Origin: Paucihalobacter ruber
GTDB lineage: Bacteria > Bacteroidota > Bacteroidia > Flavobacteriales > Flavobacteriaceae
Assembly: GCF_006494535.1 (NCBI RefSeq)
Contig: NZ_VHIQ01000004.1
Coordinates: forward strand, 353,283-417,282
Direction: 5' to 3'
Length of the DNA: 64,000 bases
The notes beneath the pieces are model-generated. The model had not been told where the DNA came from and did not search any database. It saw nothing but the letters and a program-made list of their open reading frames with translations. Position numbers and translations under genes: made by a program. Shown piece by piece: positions 26,743 to 35,843 of this stretch (position 1 is its first letter; each line of letters begins with the position of its first letter).

Positions 26743-28908
26743 ATGCCGTCTATACATATTAAAACTCTTGAAGATATCGAATTCTTTTCGGTGTTAAATC
26801 AAGTATCAGAATACTGTATCACTGCTCTGGGCAAGAGCGAAGTGCTTTCTATCAAACCTTTTTCTGATAAGGATTTGGTGCTTAACGCTCTTTTGCTAAC
26901 CAACGAATACCTATCGTCTTTCGACAACGATAACCGTATTCCTAATCATGGTTTTGAACCTATAAATCATGAATTGAAAATGTTGCATATTGAAAATTCT
27001 TTTCTGGAAACACAGAGTTTTAGAAAAGTTGCAGCCATTTCAGACACTTCTAATACATTGGTTAAGTTTTTTGATAAGTTTAAAGACTACTATCCTAACT
27101 TATACAGTTTTTCATTACAAATAAAAGTTACAAAGGATATTATCAACGAAATTGACAATATTATTGATAAATATGGCGATGTAAAAGACCGTGCCTCAAA
27201 TGAGTTGTTGCAACTGCGTCGATCGCTTAATGCTGTTAAAGGCAAAGTAAACCAGAGCTTTAATGTAGCTTTAAATCAGTGTATTGCCAACGACTATTTA
27301 GATGACATTAAGGAAAGTGTAGTTGAGAACAGACGTGTTTTGGCGGTAAAAGCCATGTATAGACGTAAAGTAAAAGGAGCCATTTTAGGTAACAGTAAAA
27401 CAGGAAGCATTGTCTATATAGAACCCGAAACTACTTTTAAATACGCTCGTGAGGTACAAAATCTAGAGTATGATATCAAAGAAGAAATAGAGCGAATTTT
27501 AAAACAACTAACAGATTTTTTGAGACCTTATACTTCTTTACTTTCATTGTATCAGGAATATTTAACAGCTATTGATGTAATTTACAGCAAGGCGAAATAT
27601 GCCGCTAATATCAATGCTGTGTTGCCTGAATTTAACGAAGATAAAAATCTGTTTTTAAAGGATGCTTACCATCCATTATTATTAATCGAAAATAGAAAAA
27701 AGAACGCCAAAACATATCCTCAAACCATTCAGTTAAATCAGGAAAGCAGAATTATTGTGATATCCGGACCTAATGCCGGTGGAAAAAGTATTACTCTTAA
27801 AACCGTGGGTTTGTTGCAGGTGATGTTGCAAAGTGGTTTGTTGATACCGGTTCACGAGCGAAGTTCTGTATTTTTTTTCGATAGAATTTTAACTGATATA
27901 GGCGATAATCAATCTATTGAAAATCATTTAAGTACTTATAGCTACCGTTTAAAACAAATGAATTATTTTCTGAAGAAGTGTAATCAAAACACACTTTTTT
28001 TAATAGATGAATTTGGTACCGGTAGCGACCCTGAACTTGGTGGCGCACTAGCCGAAACATTTTTAGAAGAATTTTACCACAGAGACGCCTATGGCATTAT
28101 AACAACCCACTACTCTAACCTAAAGGTTTTAGCAAACGAGTTGCCCGCCATGTTAAATGCCAATATGATGTTCGACGAAAAAAGTCTTGAGCCTATCTAT
28201 AAATTGGCACTCGGCCAGGCCGGAAGCTCATTTACTTTTGAAGTTGCTCAAAAAAATGGCATTCCTTTTGGTTTAATCAACAGAGCTAAAAAGAAAATTG
28301 AGCGCGGAAAGGTCAGGTTTGATGCCACTATTGCAAAACTTCAAAAAGAACGCAGCAAGTTGGAGAAAACGGAGCAATCGCTTAAAGAGAATGAACGGAA
28401 AAAACAGATTGAAGCCGATAAATTAGAAGAAACAAACACTAAGATTCAAAGAAAATTAGAAAGCTATCAGGAGTTATACGACAGTAACCAACGCTTAATT
28501 TATCTCGGTCAGAAATTTAACGATATTGCCGAAAAGTTTTTTGAAAACAATAAAAAGAGAGAGTTAATGGGCGAATTATTTAAGCTGGTTCAGCTCGAAA
28601 ATTCAAAACGTAAAAAGGTTTCTGTCAAGCAACGTCAAGCCCAAAAAGTTAAGGAAAAACAAGTACAACAGGAAGCTGAAAAAAAGGTTGAAGTCATCAG
28701 ACAGAAGAAAAAAGCCGATAAACAAAAAGTTGTTAAAATTGAAAAACCTAAACCCGTATTTAAAATTGGTGATCGCGTGAGAATGCACGACGGAAAGGCT
28801 GTTGGTAGTATTGATAACTTAGAAAAAAATAAAGCAGTCGTTAATTATGGTATGTTTACCACTAATGTAAGTGTAGATTTATTAGAATTGGTAGAGGCTA
28901 AAAAATGA
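26743..28908 (+). CDS. MutS2-like ATPase lacking the Smr domain
   Basis: A 721-residue protein (start MPSIHIKTLEDIEF). The MutS-type core domains and clamp occupy about 1-310. The ATPase follows with Walker A GPNAGGKS (about 342-349), DIGDNQSIENHLSTYS and Walker B LIDEFGTGSDP (about 420-430). A long Lys/Gln/Glu-rich coiled coil (about 520-670) leads to a KOW-like end, FKIGDRVRMHDG. MutS2 proteins act on recombination intermediates and, in Bacillus, on collided ribosomes, where a C-terminal Smr nuclease does the cutting. No LDxHG Smr motif is present here. The stop overlaps the next ATG. Confidence 0.88.
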   Translation: MPSIHIKTLEDIEFFSVLNQVSEYCITALGKSEVLSIKPFSDKDLVLNALLLTNEYLSSFDNDNRIPNHGFEPINHELKMLHIENSFLETQSFRKVAAISDTSNTLVKFFDKFKDYYPNLYSFSLQIKVTKDIINEIDNIIDKYGDVKDRASNELLQLRRSLNAVKGKVNQSFNVALNQCIANDYLDDIKESVVENRRVLAVKAMYRRKVKGAILGNSKTGSIVYIEPETTFKYAREVQNLEYDIKEEIERILKQLTDFLRPYTSLLSLYQEYLTAIDVIYSKAKYAANINAVLPEFNEDKNLFLKDAYHPLLLIENRKKNAKTYPQTIQLNQESRIIVISGPNAGGKSITLKTVGLLQVMLQSGLLIPVHERSSVFFFDRILTDIGDNQSIENHLSTYSYRLKQMNYFLKKCNQNTLFLIDEFGTGSDPELGGALAETFLEEFYHRDAYGIITTHYSNLKVLANELPAMLNANMMFDEKSLEPIYKLALGQAGSSFTFEVAQKNGIPFGLINRAKKKIERGKVRFDATIAKLQKERSKLEKTEQSLKENERKKQIEADKLEETNTKIQRKLESYQELYDSNQRLIYLGQKFNDIAEKFFENNKKRELMGELFKLVQLENSKRKKVSVKQRQAQKVKEKQVQQEAEKKVEVIRQKKKADKQKVVKIEKPKPVFKIGDRVRMHDGKAVGSIDNLEKNKAVVNYGMFTTNVSVDLLELVEAKK

Positions 28909-29324
28909 AAAATCTTATCCCAGAATATAAAAACCTAATATTATTTGATGGCGTTTGTAACCTTTGTAATAGTAGCGTACAATTCATAATTAAACGCGAT
29001 AAGGAAAATATTTTTCTTTTTACGCCTTTGCAGGGCGAAACAGCCAAACAAATCCTTGAGCATTATAAAATTAATACCCAAGAAATAGATTCTATAATAC
29101 TTTATCAACCCAATAAAGGAGTGTACTTTAAATCTACAGCTGCTTTAAAAATTGCTTCTAAATTAGGTTTTCCGGTTAATATTGCGGTAGTCTTTATGAT
29201 TATTCCTACCTTTATTAGAAACTGGATCTACGATCTTATTGCCAAATATCGCTACAAATGGTTTGGCAAAAAAGATCAATGTATGATTCCCACTAAAGAA
29301 CTTCAAGAAAAGTTTATGCCATAA
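28905..29324 (+). CDS. DCC-family thiol-disulfide oxidoreductase-like protein (DUF393)
   Basis: A 139-residue protein whose N-terminus carries the family's D-x-x-C-x-x-C (LILFDGVCNLCNSSVQFIIKRD). Later come the FTPLQ strand and the conserved PTFIRNWIYDLIAKYRYKWFGK end. The fold is thioredoxin-like. The cysteines suggest redox chemistry, but substrates are unproven for the family. Its ATG overlaps the upstream stop (ATGA), so expression is coupled to the MutS2-like gene, and a good terminator follows directly. Confidence 0.88.
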   Translation: MKNLIPEYKNLILFDGVCNLCNSSVQFIIKRDKENIFLFTPLQGETAKQILEHYKINTQEIDSIILYQPNKGVYFKSTAALKIASKLGFPVNIAVVFMIIPTFIRNWIYDLIAKYRYKWFGKKDQCMIPTKELQEKFMP

Positions 29325-29352
29325 AAAAAGTCCTTCGGCAAAAGGACTTTTT
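29325..29352 (+). terminator. Terminator of the mutS2-DCC operon
   Basis: AAAAAGTCCTT (29325-29335) pairs perfectly with 29342-29352 around a 6-base loop, ending in a T run directly after the stop codon. Confidence 0.88.
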
Positions 29353-29601
29353 CTAATTTAACAACTAATTTAAAAACTAATTTAACCTCTCAAAATAATA
29401 TTTATAAAAATTATTGAGGGAATATGTTGATTAATAGCACATTATTTTGATGTTTCAAATGTACATCGAGATAATATTTGATTCCTATTTATTTCGATGT
29501 AAAACCTTAAAAACTTGATGAATAAATGGAGAATGCAAAAATCTTCTATAAAATGCACGGTATTAGTTAAATTGGCACAAGCTATAGTTTCTTCAAAAAG
29601 T

Positions 29602-30759
29602 TTATTTTAAACTTTTTAAAATAAATTCGAGATTGGTATTAGAATTATCGTTAGTAAGATAAGCATCAGTAAAATGTTTTGGTGGAATTGCCAGATTTAA
29701 TTCCTGTAATTTTTGAATTGTTTTCAAATATTCAATAGAACTTTTACCGGTAAGTAGTAAACTTAAATCCCCTTCATTTTTTGCGAAATTATAAATGGTG
29801 GTCAAACCTGAAAGGTATAAATGATCTTTTGTAAATCCGCCACCACGATGAACTCTTAAGGTAATTGAAAATGCCTTTTCTTTATTTAACTTGTGCTGAT
29901 TATAAAGGAGGTCGAAGGTATCGGCAAATTTATATCCTTTGTTTAGGCTATCAACTGCGATGACGCGGTATGACAATTCTTTAAGTCTTTCAATAGTGAG
30001 GCAACCACTCATAAATTCTGAATATACGGCCAGGCCTTCTTGGGTTTCAACGTTATTTGGTAATCCGTTAGCGAAGATTCTTAGAGGTTGTTCAAAGGCA
30101 TTAAAGGTGGTTACCAGATGCACGCCAATTTCATGATTTGCCAAAACGATGAGCTGGTTTTTACTGAATTTATGATTTTTGCGTAAGACCAAAGTTTTAG
30201 AATTACTCAAAACCATCGCCGCAGCCGATAAGTTATTAGAAAGTTTAATAGTAAACTCAAAATTATACCGTTGCGCAAACTCTTCAAAATAAGCTTTGGC
30301 TTCGTTTGCGTTGTACATGGGTAGCATGTCTTCCTGAAAATCGGAGTTGTCAAAACGCAATATAAAATTGGCATTGTCAATACTCTTTTCGGTTGGTGAA
30401 CCAAAACTTTTTAAGCTGTTGTAATAAAACTTTCGGCCAGAACCAATGGTTTGTATGCACTCAATTAAACCGGAATATTCATAAATGGTATCTTCGTATA
30501 ATTGCCGGATATCTTCATCTTCAATTCGCTCTAACCTTTGTGAGAAAAATAAGCGATGCAGTTTATACCCGTTAAATTTTATTTTTGGGTATTTAAATTG
30601 AGGTTCGTAATTAAACTTTGCATTAAAAAACTGCTTTTTTTCACTTTCAATATTAAGCGGATTGATATAATTAAGTAACTCGATATTTTTTACCAAACGA
30701 TTAATATTGGCATCAATTTCGAATAAACTTTGAAACTCGTCAGTTGTTCTAATTAGCAT
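29602..30759 (-). CDS. QEGLA-motif metallopeptidase-like protein (DUF1704)
   Basis: A 385-residue protein with the zinc-binding NHEIGVH (HExxxH, about residues 206-212), QPLRIFANGLPNNVETQEGLAVYSEFM carrying the eponymous QEGLA (about 237) with the third ligand, and the C-terminal FTKDHLYLSGL. In mammals the DUF1704 fold is the tyrosine carboxypeptidase MATCAP. Bacterial members carry the annotation 'flavohemoglobin expression-modulating' but no verified substrate. It is the last gene of a four-gene operon with a GshB-like ligase and an amidohydrolase, so it may trim a peptide made or modified by those enzymes (inference). Confidence 0.88.
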   Translation of the reverse strand: MLIRTTDEFQSLFEIDANINRLVKNIELLNYINPLNIESEKKQFFNAKFNYEPQFKYPKIKFNGYKLHRLFFSQRLERIEDEDIRQLYEDTIYEYSGLIECIQTIGSGRKFYYNSLKSFGSPTEKSIDNANFILRFDNSDFQEDMLPMYNANEAKAYFEEFAQRYNFEFTIKLSNNLSAAAMVLSNSKTLVLRKNHKFSKNQLIVLANHEIGVHLVTTFNAFEQPLRIFANGLPNNVETQEGLAVYSEFMSGCLTIERLKELSYRVIAVDSLNKGYKFADTFDLLYNQHKLNKEKAFSITLRVHRGGGFTKDHLYLSGLTTIYNFAKNEGDLSLLLTGKSSIEYLKTIQKLQELNLAIPPKHFTDAYLTNDNSNTNLEFILKSLK

Positions 30760-30765
30760 TTCTGT

Positions 30766-31596
30766 TTAATGGTTGAAGGTTTTATTAAACGATTCAGCAT
30801 GCTCAGGAATTTTTATTTGAAGCGCTTTTCTAACCGATTCAACTACTTGAGGATAAATAACTTGCTTGTATTCGTCACAATAAACTTTTGCAATTTCGGT
30901 GGCTAACACCAAAGTGTTTTTGAAATTGGAGGTAATGTGTTTTAAAAAATAGCCATTTCCAAAAAAGGTATCATTGATCTTGGCAGTAGATTTGATGTTG
31001 TTTGGCAACTTAATTTCAGATAGGCTCTTTCTCCAAACTTCTACCATTTTGCCGAATCGGTCGTTATCAATGTTAGTTGTCCCCAAATTCCATGTTGGCA
31101 CTTCCCTATCCCATCGCTGCCAGTTATAGCTATGCATATCGTAAACAATGCAGTTAGTAAATTGCAACTCCAGCTGCGCAATGACTGCATCAACAACTTT
31201 ATAAAAATTGTTGTGCTTATCAAGACTTCGCTGTTTCATGTCTATCTGTAACGAATTTCTCCAAAGTTGCTTTCCCCAAGCTGTTTCAAACACAGCTTCT
31301 TCGGGTGGTCTGTTTAGATCGTATTCAAAACGAGAGTCCAAACCGGCCAAAACAATAGGTTGGGTATTAATCATGTATTTGGTTTCGGGGTCTTCTTCAT
31401 ACCATCTATCGTATTCTGTATGAAGGCAATTATCCCATAACTCACGTCTAAATTGATGACCGTCGTGAATGGCTGCGCACATAAATGGCACATAAGTTTC
31501 AATTTTTAAGGTGAAACTGTAATCCTCTGCCACCGCCGAAAAAGTTTCAGCGCGATTAATTTTGGCAATGATTGCCTCAACCGAAAGTTTTTCCAT
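30766..31596 (-). CDS. N-formylglutamate amidohydrolase-like protein
   Basis: A 276-residue metal-dependent amidohydrolase of the FGase (HutG2) family: VPFMCAAIHDGHQFRREL near the N-terminus (FxH-type metal ligand), LDSRFEYDLNR, then CIVYDMHSYNW with the second metal site and the distal NDTFFGNGYFLKHIT. It is 6 bases upstream of the QEGLA gene. No other histidine-degradation gene is nearby, so a role in histidine catabolism is unlikely. A C-terminal amide or formyl-glutamate-like bond in a product of the same operon is a better guess. Confidence 0.85.
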   Translation of the reverse strand: MEKLSVEAIIAKINRAETFSAVAEDYSFTLKIETYVPFMCAAIHDGHQFRRELWDNCLHTEYDRWYEEDPETKYMINTQPIVLAGLDSRFEYDLNRPPEEAVFETAWGKQLWRNSLQIDMKQRSLDKHNNFYKVVDAVIAQLELQFTNCIVYDMHSYNWQRWDREVPTWNLGTTNIDNDRFGKMVEVWRKSLSEIKLPNNIKSTAKINDTFFGNGYFLKHITSNFKNTLVLATEIAKVYCDEYKQVIYPQVVESVRKALQIKIPEHAESFNKTFNH

Positions 31597-31599
31597 GAA

Positions 31600-31920
31600 C
31601 TATTTTAAAATCTTTTTTAGAAATAACATCATGTTGCGCTCCAGAATATTGTATTCATGGTCTGCATTGAGAAGTAGTTTAATTTCCAGAAGCAAATCGT
31701 CGATTTGTGATGCTGTAAAATTATGATGTTCTAAACCCTGTTCTATTTTTTGAATAACCTGATAGTCGTTATCTTGTTCAAATTCGCTGTAGATTTTCTG
31801 AAAAGTCTTCATATCGACTTTAGAGATGATGATGTTTTTTTCTTCATTAGATTCTTTAAAATCTGAATTTGCCGCAAACAACAAAATATAGGCAATAAAT
31901 TCCTCTTTACTCCAATTCAT
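31600..31920 (-). CDS. Small helical protein in the ATP-grasp operon
   Basis: A 106-residue, apparently all-helical, soluble protein without a signal peptide. The opening WSKEEFIAYILLFAANSDFKES followed by helices containing acidic clusters resembles the TerB-like helical fold, but I cannot confirm this. It lies 11 bases below the ATP-grasp gene and 3 bases above the amidohydrolase gene. This tight packing suggests it serves the same pathway, perhaps as an accessory or carrier protein. No conserved Cys or carrier Ser motif is visible. Confidence 0.7.
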   Translation of the reverse strand: MNWSKEEFIAYILLFAANSDFKESNEEKNIIISKVDMKTFQKIYSEFEQDNDYQVIQKIEQGLEHHNFTASQIDDLLLEIKLLLNADHEYNILERNMMLFLKKILK

Positions 31921-31931
31921 ATAGCTTGATT

Positions 31932-32969
31932 TTAGGCGTCTTCAACGGTTTTACGAAGTCTAACTCTTCGATCAAATTGTTGTAATTTTTCTAGTACTTT
32001 ACCTTCTACAAAGTCAATAACGCGTTCTTCCACCTTTACTTTAGGTTTATAAACTTTATTGATATAAGTAATACCACCCGGCGACATCACGTTGACTTCA
32101 ACTAATTTTCCACCAATTACATCAATTCCAACAAAATACAAGCCATCTTTAACTAACTTCGGACCTATTTGCTTGCATAAATCTTTTTCTGCTTTAGATA
32201 GAGTATGTTTGGCGACACTACCACCTGCCGAAACATTTGAACGGTGATCATCACTACCCGGAATTCTGCGCATGGCACCAACGGGTTCACCATTGAGTAA
32301 TAAAATTCTAACATCTCCTTGATCTGCTCCGGGAATATAATCCTGTAAAATCACATAGTTTGAAGTACCATCGGCATTTGAAATATAAAAATCTAACAGC
32401 GAATTGATATTGCTCATGGCACTGCGCTCTATTAAAATAACTCCTGAACCACCAAATCCGTTGAGCGGTTTAAGAATCATTTTATCAGATTTAGACTCTT
32501 TTATCTGTTTGATGAGATATTTTTTGTTTTTTGAAACATGTGTGTTTGGAATAATGTTGTTGTGCGCATCACCAAAAGCAGCTGTATATAATTTATTGTT
32601 AGCTTCGCGCATACCTTCCAAAGAATTGATGATAAACACATCGTCTTTTACGCTGTCTAAAAAATTAAGCATAATTGGGTCTAACGGCGGATTGGCCCTA
32701 AAGAAAATAGCATCAAATCCTGCAAGCGGCAGCATTTCGTCACGTAAAGTTACTTTTTTGTAAAACCCTTTTAAAGTTCCCGGTACTTTATCCATTCTGT
32801 TCACCACCGTACAAAAGGCGTTGGTAACACTATTTCTAATGGTAAGGTTGGCTGGTGTGCAGGTAGCGACGCCGTGGTTGCGTTTTACACATTCTCTAAT
32901 TAGAGCTAAGGTGGTATCATTTTCCGGGTCTATCTGTTCCCAGGGATACATGATAAAACAAATATTCAT
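31932..32969 (-). CDS. GshB/RimK-like ATP-grasp ligase
   Basis: A 345-residue ATP-grasp ligase of the glutathione synthetase type. It has the N-terminal FIMYPWEQIDPENDTT and the FRANPPLDP substrate strand. ATP-binding lysines lie around KMILKPLNGFGGSGVILI, followed by the DYIPGADQGDVRILLLNGE loop, R-R-I-P-G-SDDHRSNVSAGGS, and the Mg-binding GIDVIGGKLVEVNVMSPGGI. It is the first gene of a four-gene operon. The classic product would be glutathione from gamma-glutamylcysteine and glycine. However, no GshA is seen and the cell has bacillithiol BshA, so it may ligate a different peptide. Confidence 0.85.
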   Translation of the reverse strand: MNICFIMYPWEQIDPENDTTLALIRECVKRNHGVATCTPANLTIRNSVTNAFCTVVNRMDKVPGTLKGFYKKVTLRDEMLPLAGFDAIFFRANPPLDPIMLNFLDSVKDDVFIINSLEGMREANNKLYTAAFGDAHNNIIPNTHVSKNKKYLIKQIKESKSDKMILKPLNGFGGSGVILIERSAMSNINSLLDFYISNADGTSNYVILQDYIPGADQGDVRILLLNGEPVGAMRRIPGSDDHRSNVSAGGSVAKHTLSKAEKDLCKQIGPKLVKDGLYFVGIDVIGGKLVEVNVMSPGGITYINKVYKPKVKVEERVIDFVEGKVLEKLQQFDRRVRLRKTVEDA

Positions 32970-33022
32970 CTTCTAAATTTTCAGAATTTAAATATAAAAT
33001 AATTATAGTTAAATTAAGGTAT

Positions 33023-34468
33023 TTAAGAATCTAAATCGAAGGTTTTCGTTGGATCGTCTGGTTCTTGATAGTTTAACATGTTTTCACCGTCGGCAATAAT
33101 AGAGCAAACTGTTGCGTCACCGGTAACGTTTACAACGGTTCTAAACATATCTAAAATTCTGTCTACTGGAAAAATAATAGCTATCCATGCCGGATTCAAT
33201 CCAACTGAGTCTAATACTATAATTAACATAACCAAACCGGCACTGGGCACGGCTGCCGAACCTATTGAGGCCAAAGTGGCTGTTAAAACCACTATTAATT
33301 GCTGGCCAACAGTTAGGTCTATCATATGCATTTGGGCTAAAAATACTACTGCAATGGCTTGGTATAAGCTTGTACCATCCATATTAACAGTGGCGCCAAT
33401 GGGTAATACAAAACTGCTTATTTTCTTGTCAACACCAAGATTGTGCTCTACACATTCCATGGTTACAGGTAATGTTGCCGCACTGCTGGATGTTGAAAAC
33501 GCCAGAGTTTGCGCAGGACTCATTGATTTGAAAAACCCGGAATAAGGAATTTTCTTTACGAATGTTTTTAAAATTAGCGGATAAACCACAAAAATCATCA
33601 TTAACAATCCGCCTAAAACGGTTAATGAATACCAGCTTAAGCCTTTAAAAATTTCAATAACTTTACCAACATCATCTCCTGCCATTTTGCTTACCACACC
33701 AGCCAAAAGCGCAAAAACGAAAAACGGCGCAGCTTGCATAACGAGATCCACCATTTTTAAAAAAACTTCGTTTATGCCATCAACCAAGGTGAGTACCGGT
33801 TGGGATTTTTGGTCTGGTATAAAAAGTAAACAAACGCCGAAGAATACTGCAAAGAATATTATTTGCAGCATTAAACCATTATTAGACAAAGAATAGAAGA
33901 AGTTATCTGGAACAATATCCACCAAAGGCTGCAAAGGAGACACTTTTTTTCTTGTTTCGGCAGTTTGTAATTTATCTGATACAGCAGCGTCCTTTAATTC
34001 GGATTTGGTAAGTTTTGAAATTTCTTGTGCTCGTTCAAAAAAATTGGGGTCTTGTAAATAGTTAATACCGTCTTTTACCTGATAGCCTTGTTCAGATGCC
34101 CAAATTTCGTAACTAATTCTGTTATCTATTCTACTTTGCTCGTCTATTAACTTTCCGGGTTTTATAATGTTCACCAATGTAAGTCCTAAACCTATTGCAA
34201 ACACAGTAGTTAATAAATAAACGCCCAATGTTTTGCCTCCCATTCTCCCCAAGCTCTTAGGGTCTCCAATATTGGCCACACCACTTATAATTGAAAACAA
34301 TACCAACGGAACGGCAATAAGTTTCAATAAATTTATAAAGATGGTTCCAAAAGGATCAATCCAATCTATAGTAAACGAACTCCAACCCAGGCTACTGGAA
34401 ACTAATGCCCAGATAATTCCAAGAACCATCCCGATAATTATTTTCCAATGTAATGCTAGTTTTTTCAT
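33023..34468 (-). CDS. Dicarboxylate/amino acid:cation symporter (DAACS family)
   Basis: A 481-residue inner-membrane carrier of the GltP/DctA type with about eight transmembrane helices and two re-entrant loops. The loop hallmarks are SSSAATLPVTMECVEHNLGVDKK (first hairpin, serine-rich) and GATVNMDGTSLYQ (NMDGT sodium and substrate site). IFPVDRILDMFRTVVNVTGDA is near the C-terminus. It couples Na+ or H+ flow to uptake of glutamate, aspartate or C4-dicarboxylates. An atypical insert of about 75 residues (about 115-190) lies after the third helix. The next upstream gene is aroC. Confidence 0.93.
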   Translation of the reverse strand: MKKLALHWKIIIGMVLGIIWALVSSSLGWSSFTIDWIDPFGTIFINLLKLIAVPLVLFSIISGVANIGDPKSLGRMGGKTLGVYLLTTVFAIGLGLTLVNIIKPGKLIDEQSRIDNRISYEIWASEQGYQVKDGINYLQDPNFFERAQEISKLTKSELKDAAVSDKLQTAETRKKVSPLQPLVDIVPDNFFYSLSNNGLMLQIIFFAVFFGVCLLFIPDQKSQPVLTLVDGINEVFLKMVDLVMQAAPFFVFALLAGVVSKMAGDDVGKVIEIFKGLSWYSLTVLGGLLMMIFVVYPLILKTFVKKIPYSGFFKSMSPAQTLAFSTSSSAATLPVTMECVEHNLGVDKKISSFVLPIGATVNMDGTSLYQAIAVVFLAQMHMIDLTVGQQLIVVLTATLASIGSAAVPSAGLVMLIIVLDSVGLNPAWIAIIFPVDRILDMFRTVVNVTGDATVCSIIADGENMLNYQEPDDPTKTFDLDS

Positions 34469-34569
34469 CTATTTAAATATTTGTTTTTCATCGGAACGAT
34501 GGAATGCCCTATTAATTCTATGTGGTTGTTTTGTCCTGATAATTATCTGGATTAACGGGCATTTCATAA

Positions 34570-34596
34570 GCCATATTCCTGCGAAAGCAGAAATCT
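34570..34596. repeat. Imperfect TTCCTGC...GCAG intergenic palindrome
   Basis: The segment CATATTCCTGCGAAAGCAGA forms a short imperfect stem (CTGC with GCAG around GAAA). It resembles a repeat common between flavobacterial genes. Copies elsewhere in the genome cannot be checked from one window. Confidence 0.4.
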
Positions 34597-34649
34597 CCTA
34601 ATTAATTTTAAATTTATTTATGTTATTTGACCTAACCCAAAGTGTCAAA

Positions 34650-35720
34650 TTACCATTCCTTAGATTCTTGTCTGCGCAGCAGTATAAAATCGGCCAATAC
34701 CAAGGCTGCCATGGCTTCAACAATTGGTACTGCTCTTGGAACCACACATGGATCGTGTCTGCCTTTACCCTGCATCTCAACTAAATTTCCTTTATTATCT
34801 AATGCTTCCTGATTTTGTATAAGTGTGGCAACCGGTTTAAAGGCTACTTTAAAATAAATATCCATGCCATTGCTTATACCGCCCTGAACACCACCTGATC
34901 TGTTGGTTTTGGTACTACCATCAGCGTTAAATAAATCGTTGTGCTCACTACCTTTAAGTTTGGTGCCCTCGAAACCACTGCCGTATTCAAATCCTTTTAC
35001 TGCGTTGATTGACAGCATGGCCTTTCCCAATTGCGCATGTAACTTATCAAAAACCGGTTCACCTAAACCTACGGGTACATTTTTAATCACACATGTGATG
35101 ACACCACCAATGGTATCGCCCTGCTTTCTAACAGCCTTTATTAAGTTGATCATTTCAGCCGCTTTTTCAGGGCTGGCACATCGAACATCATTATGTTCAA
35201 TTTGATTAAAATCGTATAGATTGTAATCTTCTTCCAGCTGAATGTTACCAACAGCCGACGTATAAGCCGTGATTTTAATATCTTTTAAAACAATTTTTGC
35301 TACAGCACCTGCCACTACCCTGCTGGCTGTTTCACGAGCCGAACTGCGACCGCCACCACGGTAATCTCTAATGCCATATTTTTGATCATATGTATAATCG
35401 GCATGACTTGGTCTGTAGACATCTTTTATATGAGAATAATCTTTCGATTTTTGGTCGGTGTTGTAAATAACAAAGGCAATTGGTGTACCGGTTGTTTTGT
35501 TTTCAAAGATTCCTGACAAAAACTCAACGGTGTCAGGTTCTTTACGTTGCGTTACAATTTTAGATTGCCCGGGCTTTCTTCTATTTAATTCATTTTGAAT
35601 AAAATCGAAGTCTAATTCTATTCCGGCCGGGCAACCGTCGATAATGCCGCCTATTGCCTTGCCGTGCGATTCACCAAATGTGGTGAGTTTAAATAATGTT
35701 CCAAAGGAATTTCCAGCCAT
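34650..35720 (-). CDS. aroC: Chorismate synthase
   Basis: A 356-residue enzyme of the expected length, starting [20 protein letters not shown]. It has the three family signatures: [18 protein letters not shown], the flavin and phosphate segment [18 protein letters not shown], and the [15 protein letters not shown] loop near the C-terminus. It eliminates phosphate from 5-enolpyruvylshikimate-3-phosphate with reduced FMN, the last shared step to aromatic amino acids. It stands alone among unrelated genes, which is common in this phylum. Confidence 0.98.
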   Translation of the reverse strand: MAGNSFGTLFKLTTFGESHGKAIGGIIDGCPAGIELDFDFIQNELNRRKPGQSKIVTQRKEPDTVEFLSGIFENKTTGTPIAFVIYNTDQKSKDYSHIKDVYRPSHADYTYDQKYGIRDYRGGGRSSARETASRVVAGAVAKIVLKDIKITAYTSAVGNIQLEEDYNLYDFNQIEHNDVRCASPEKAAEMINLIKAVRKQGDTIGGVITCVIKNVPVGLGEPVFDKLHAQLGKAMLSINAVKGFEYGSGFEGTKLKGSEHNDLFNADGSTKTNRSGGVQGGISNGMDIYFKVAFKPVATLIQNQEALDNKGNLVEMQGKGRHDPCVVPRAVPIVEAMAALVLADFILLRRQESKEW

Positions 35721-35843
35721 TAAAAAAAATTTATGCTAAAGTAATTGTATTATAAGAGAAACAAAAATTGAAATGAATAAACTCGATTAGCAAAATCAAA
35801 TTTTTAGTTACACAAACTTAACAAATACCTCACAATATGTTAA

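Noticed and set aside
29353-29400. Three near-copies of CTAATTTAA as a possible CRISPR or iteron array
   Set aside because: The copies are very short, irregular and AT-rich, with no spacers or cas genes and no replication gene nearby.
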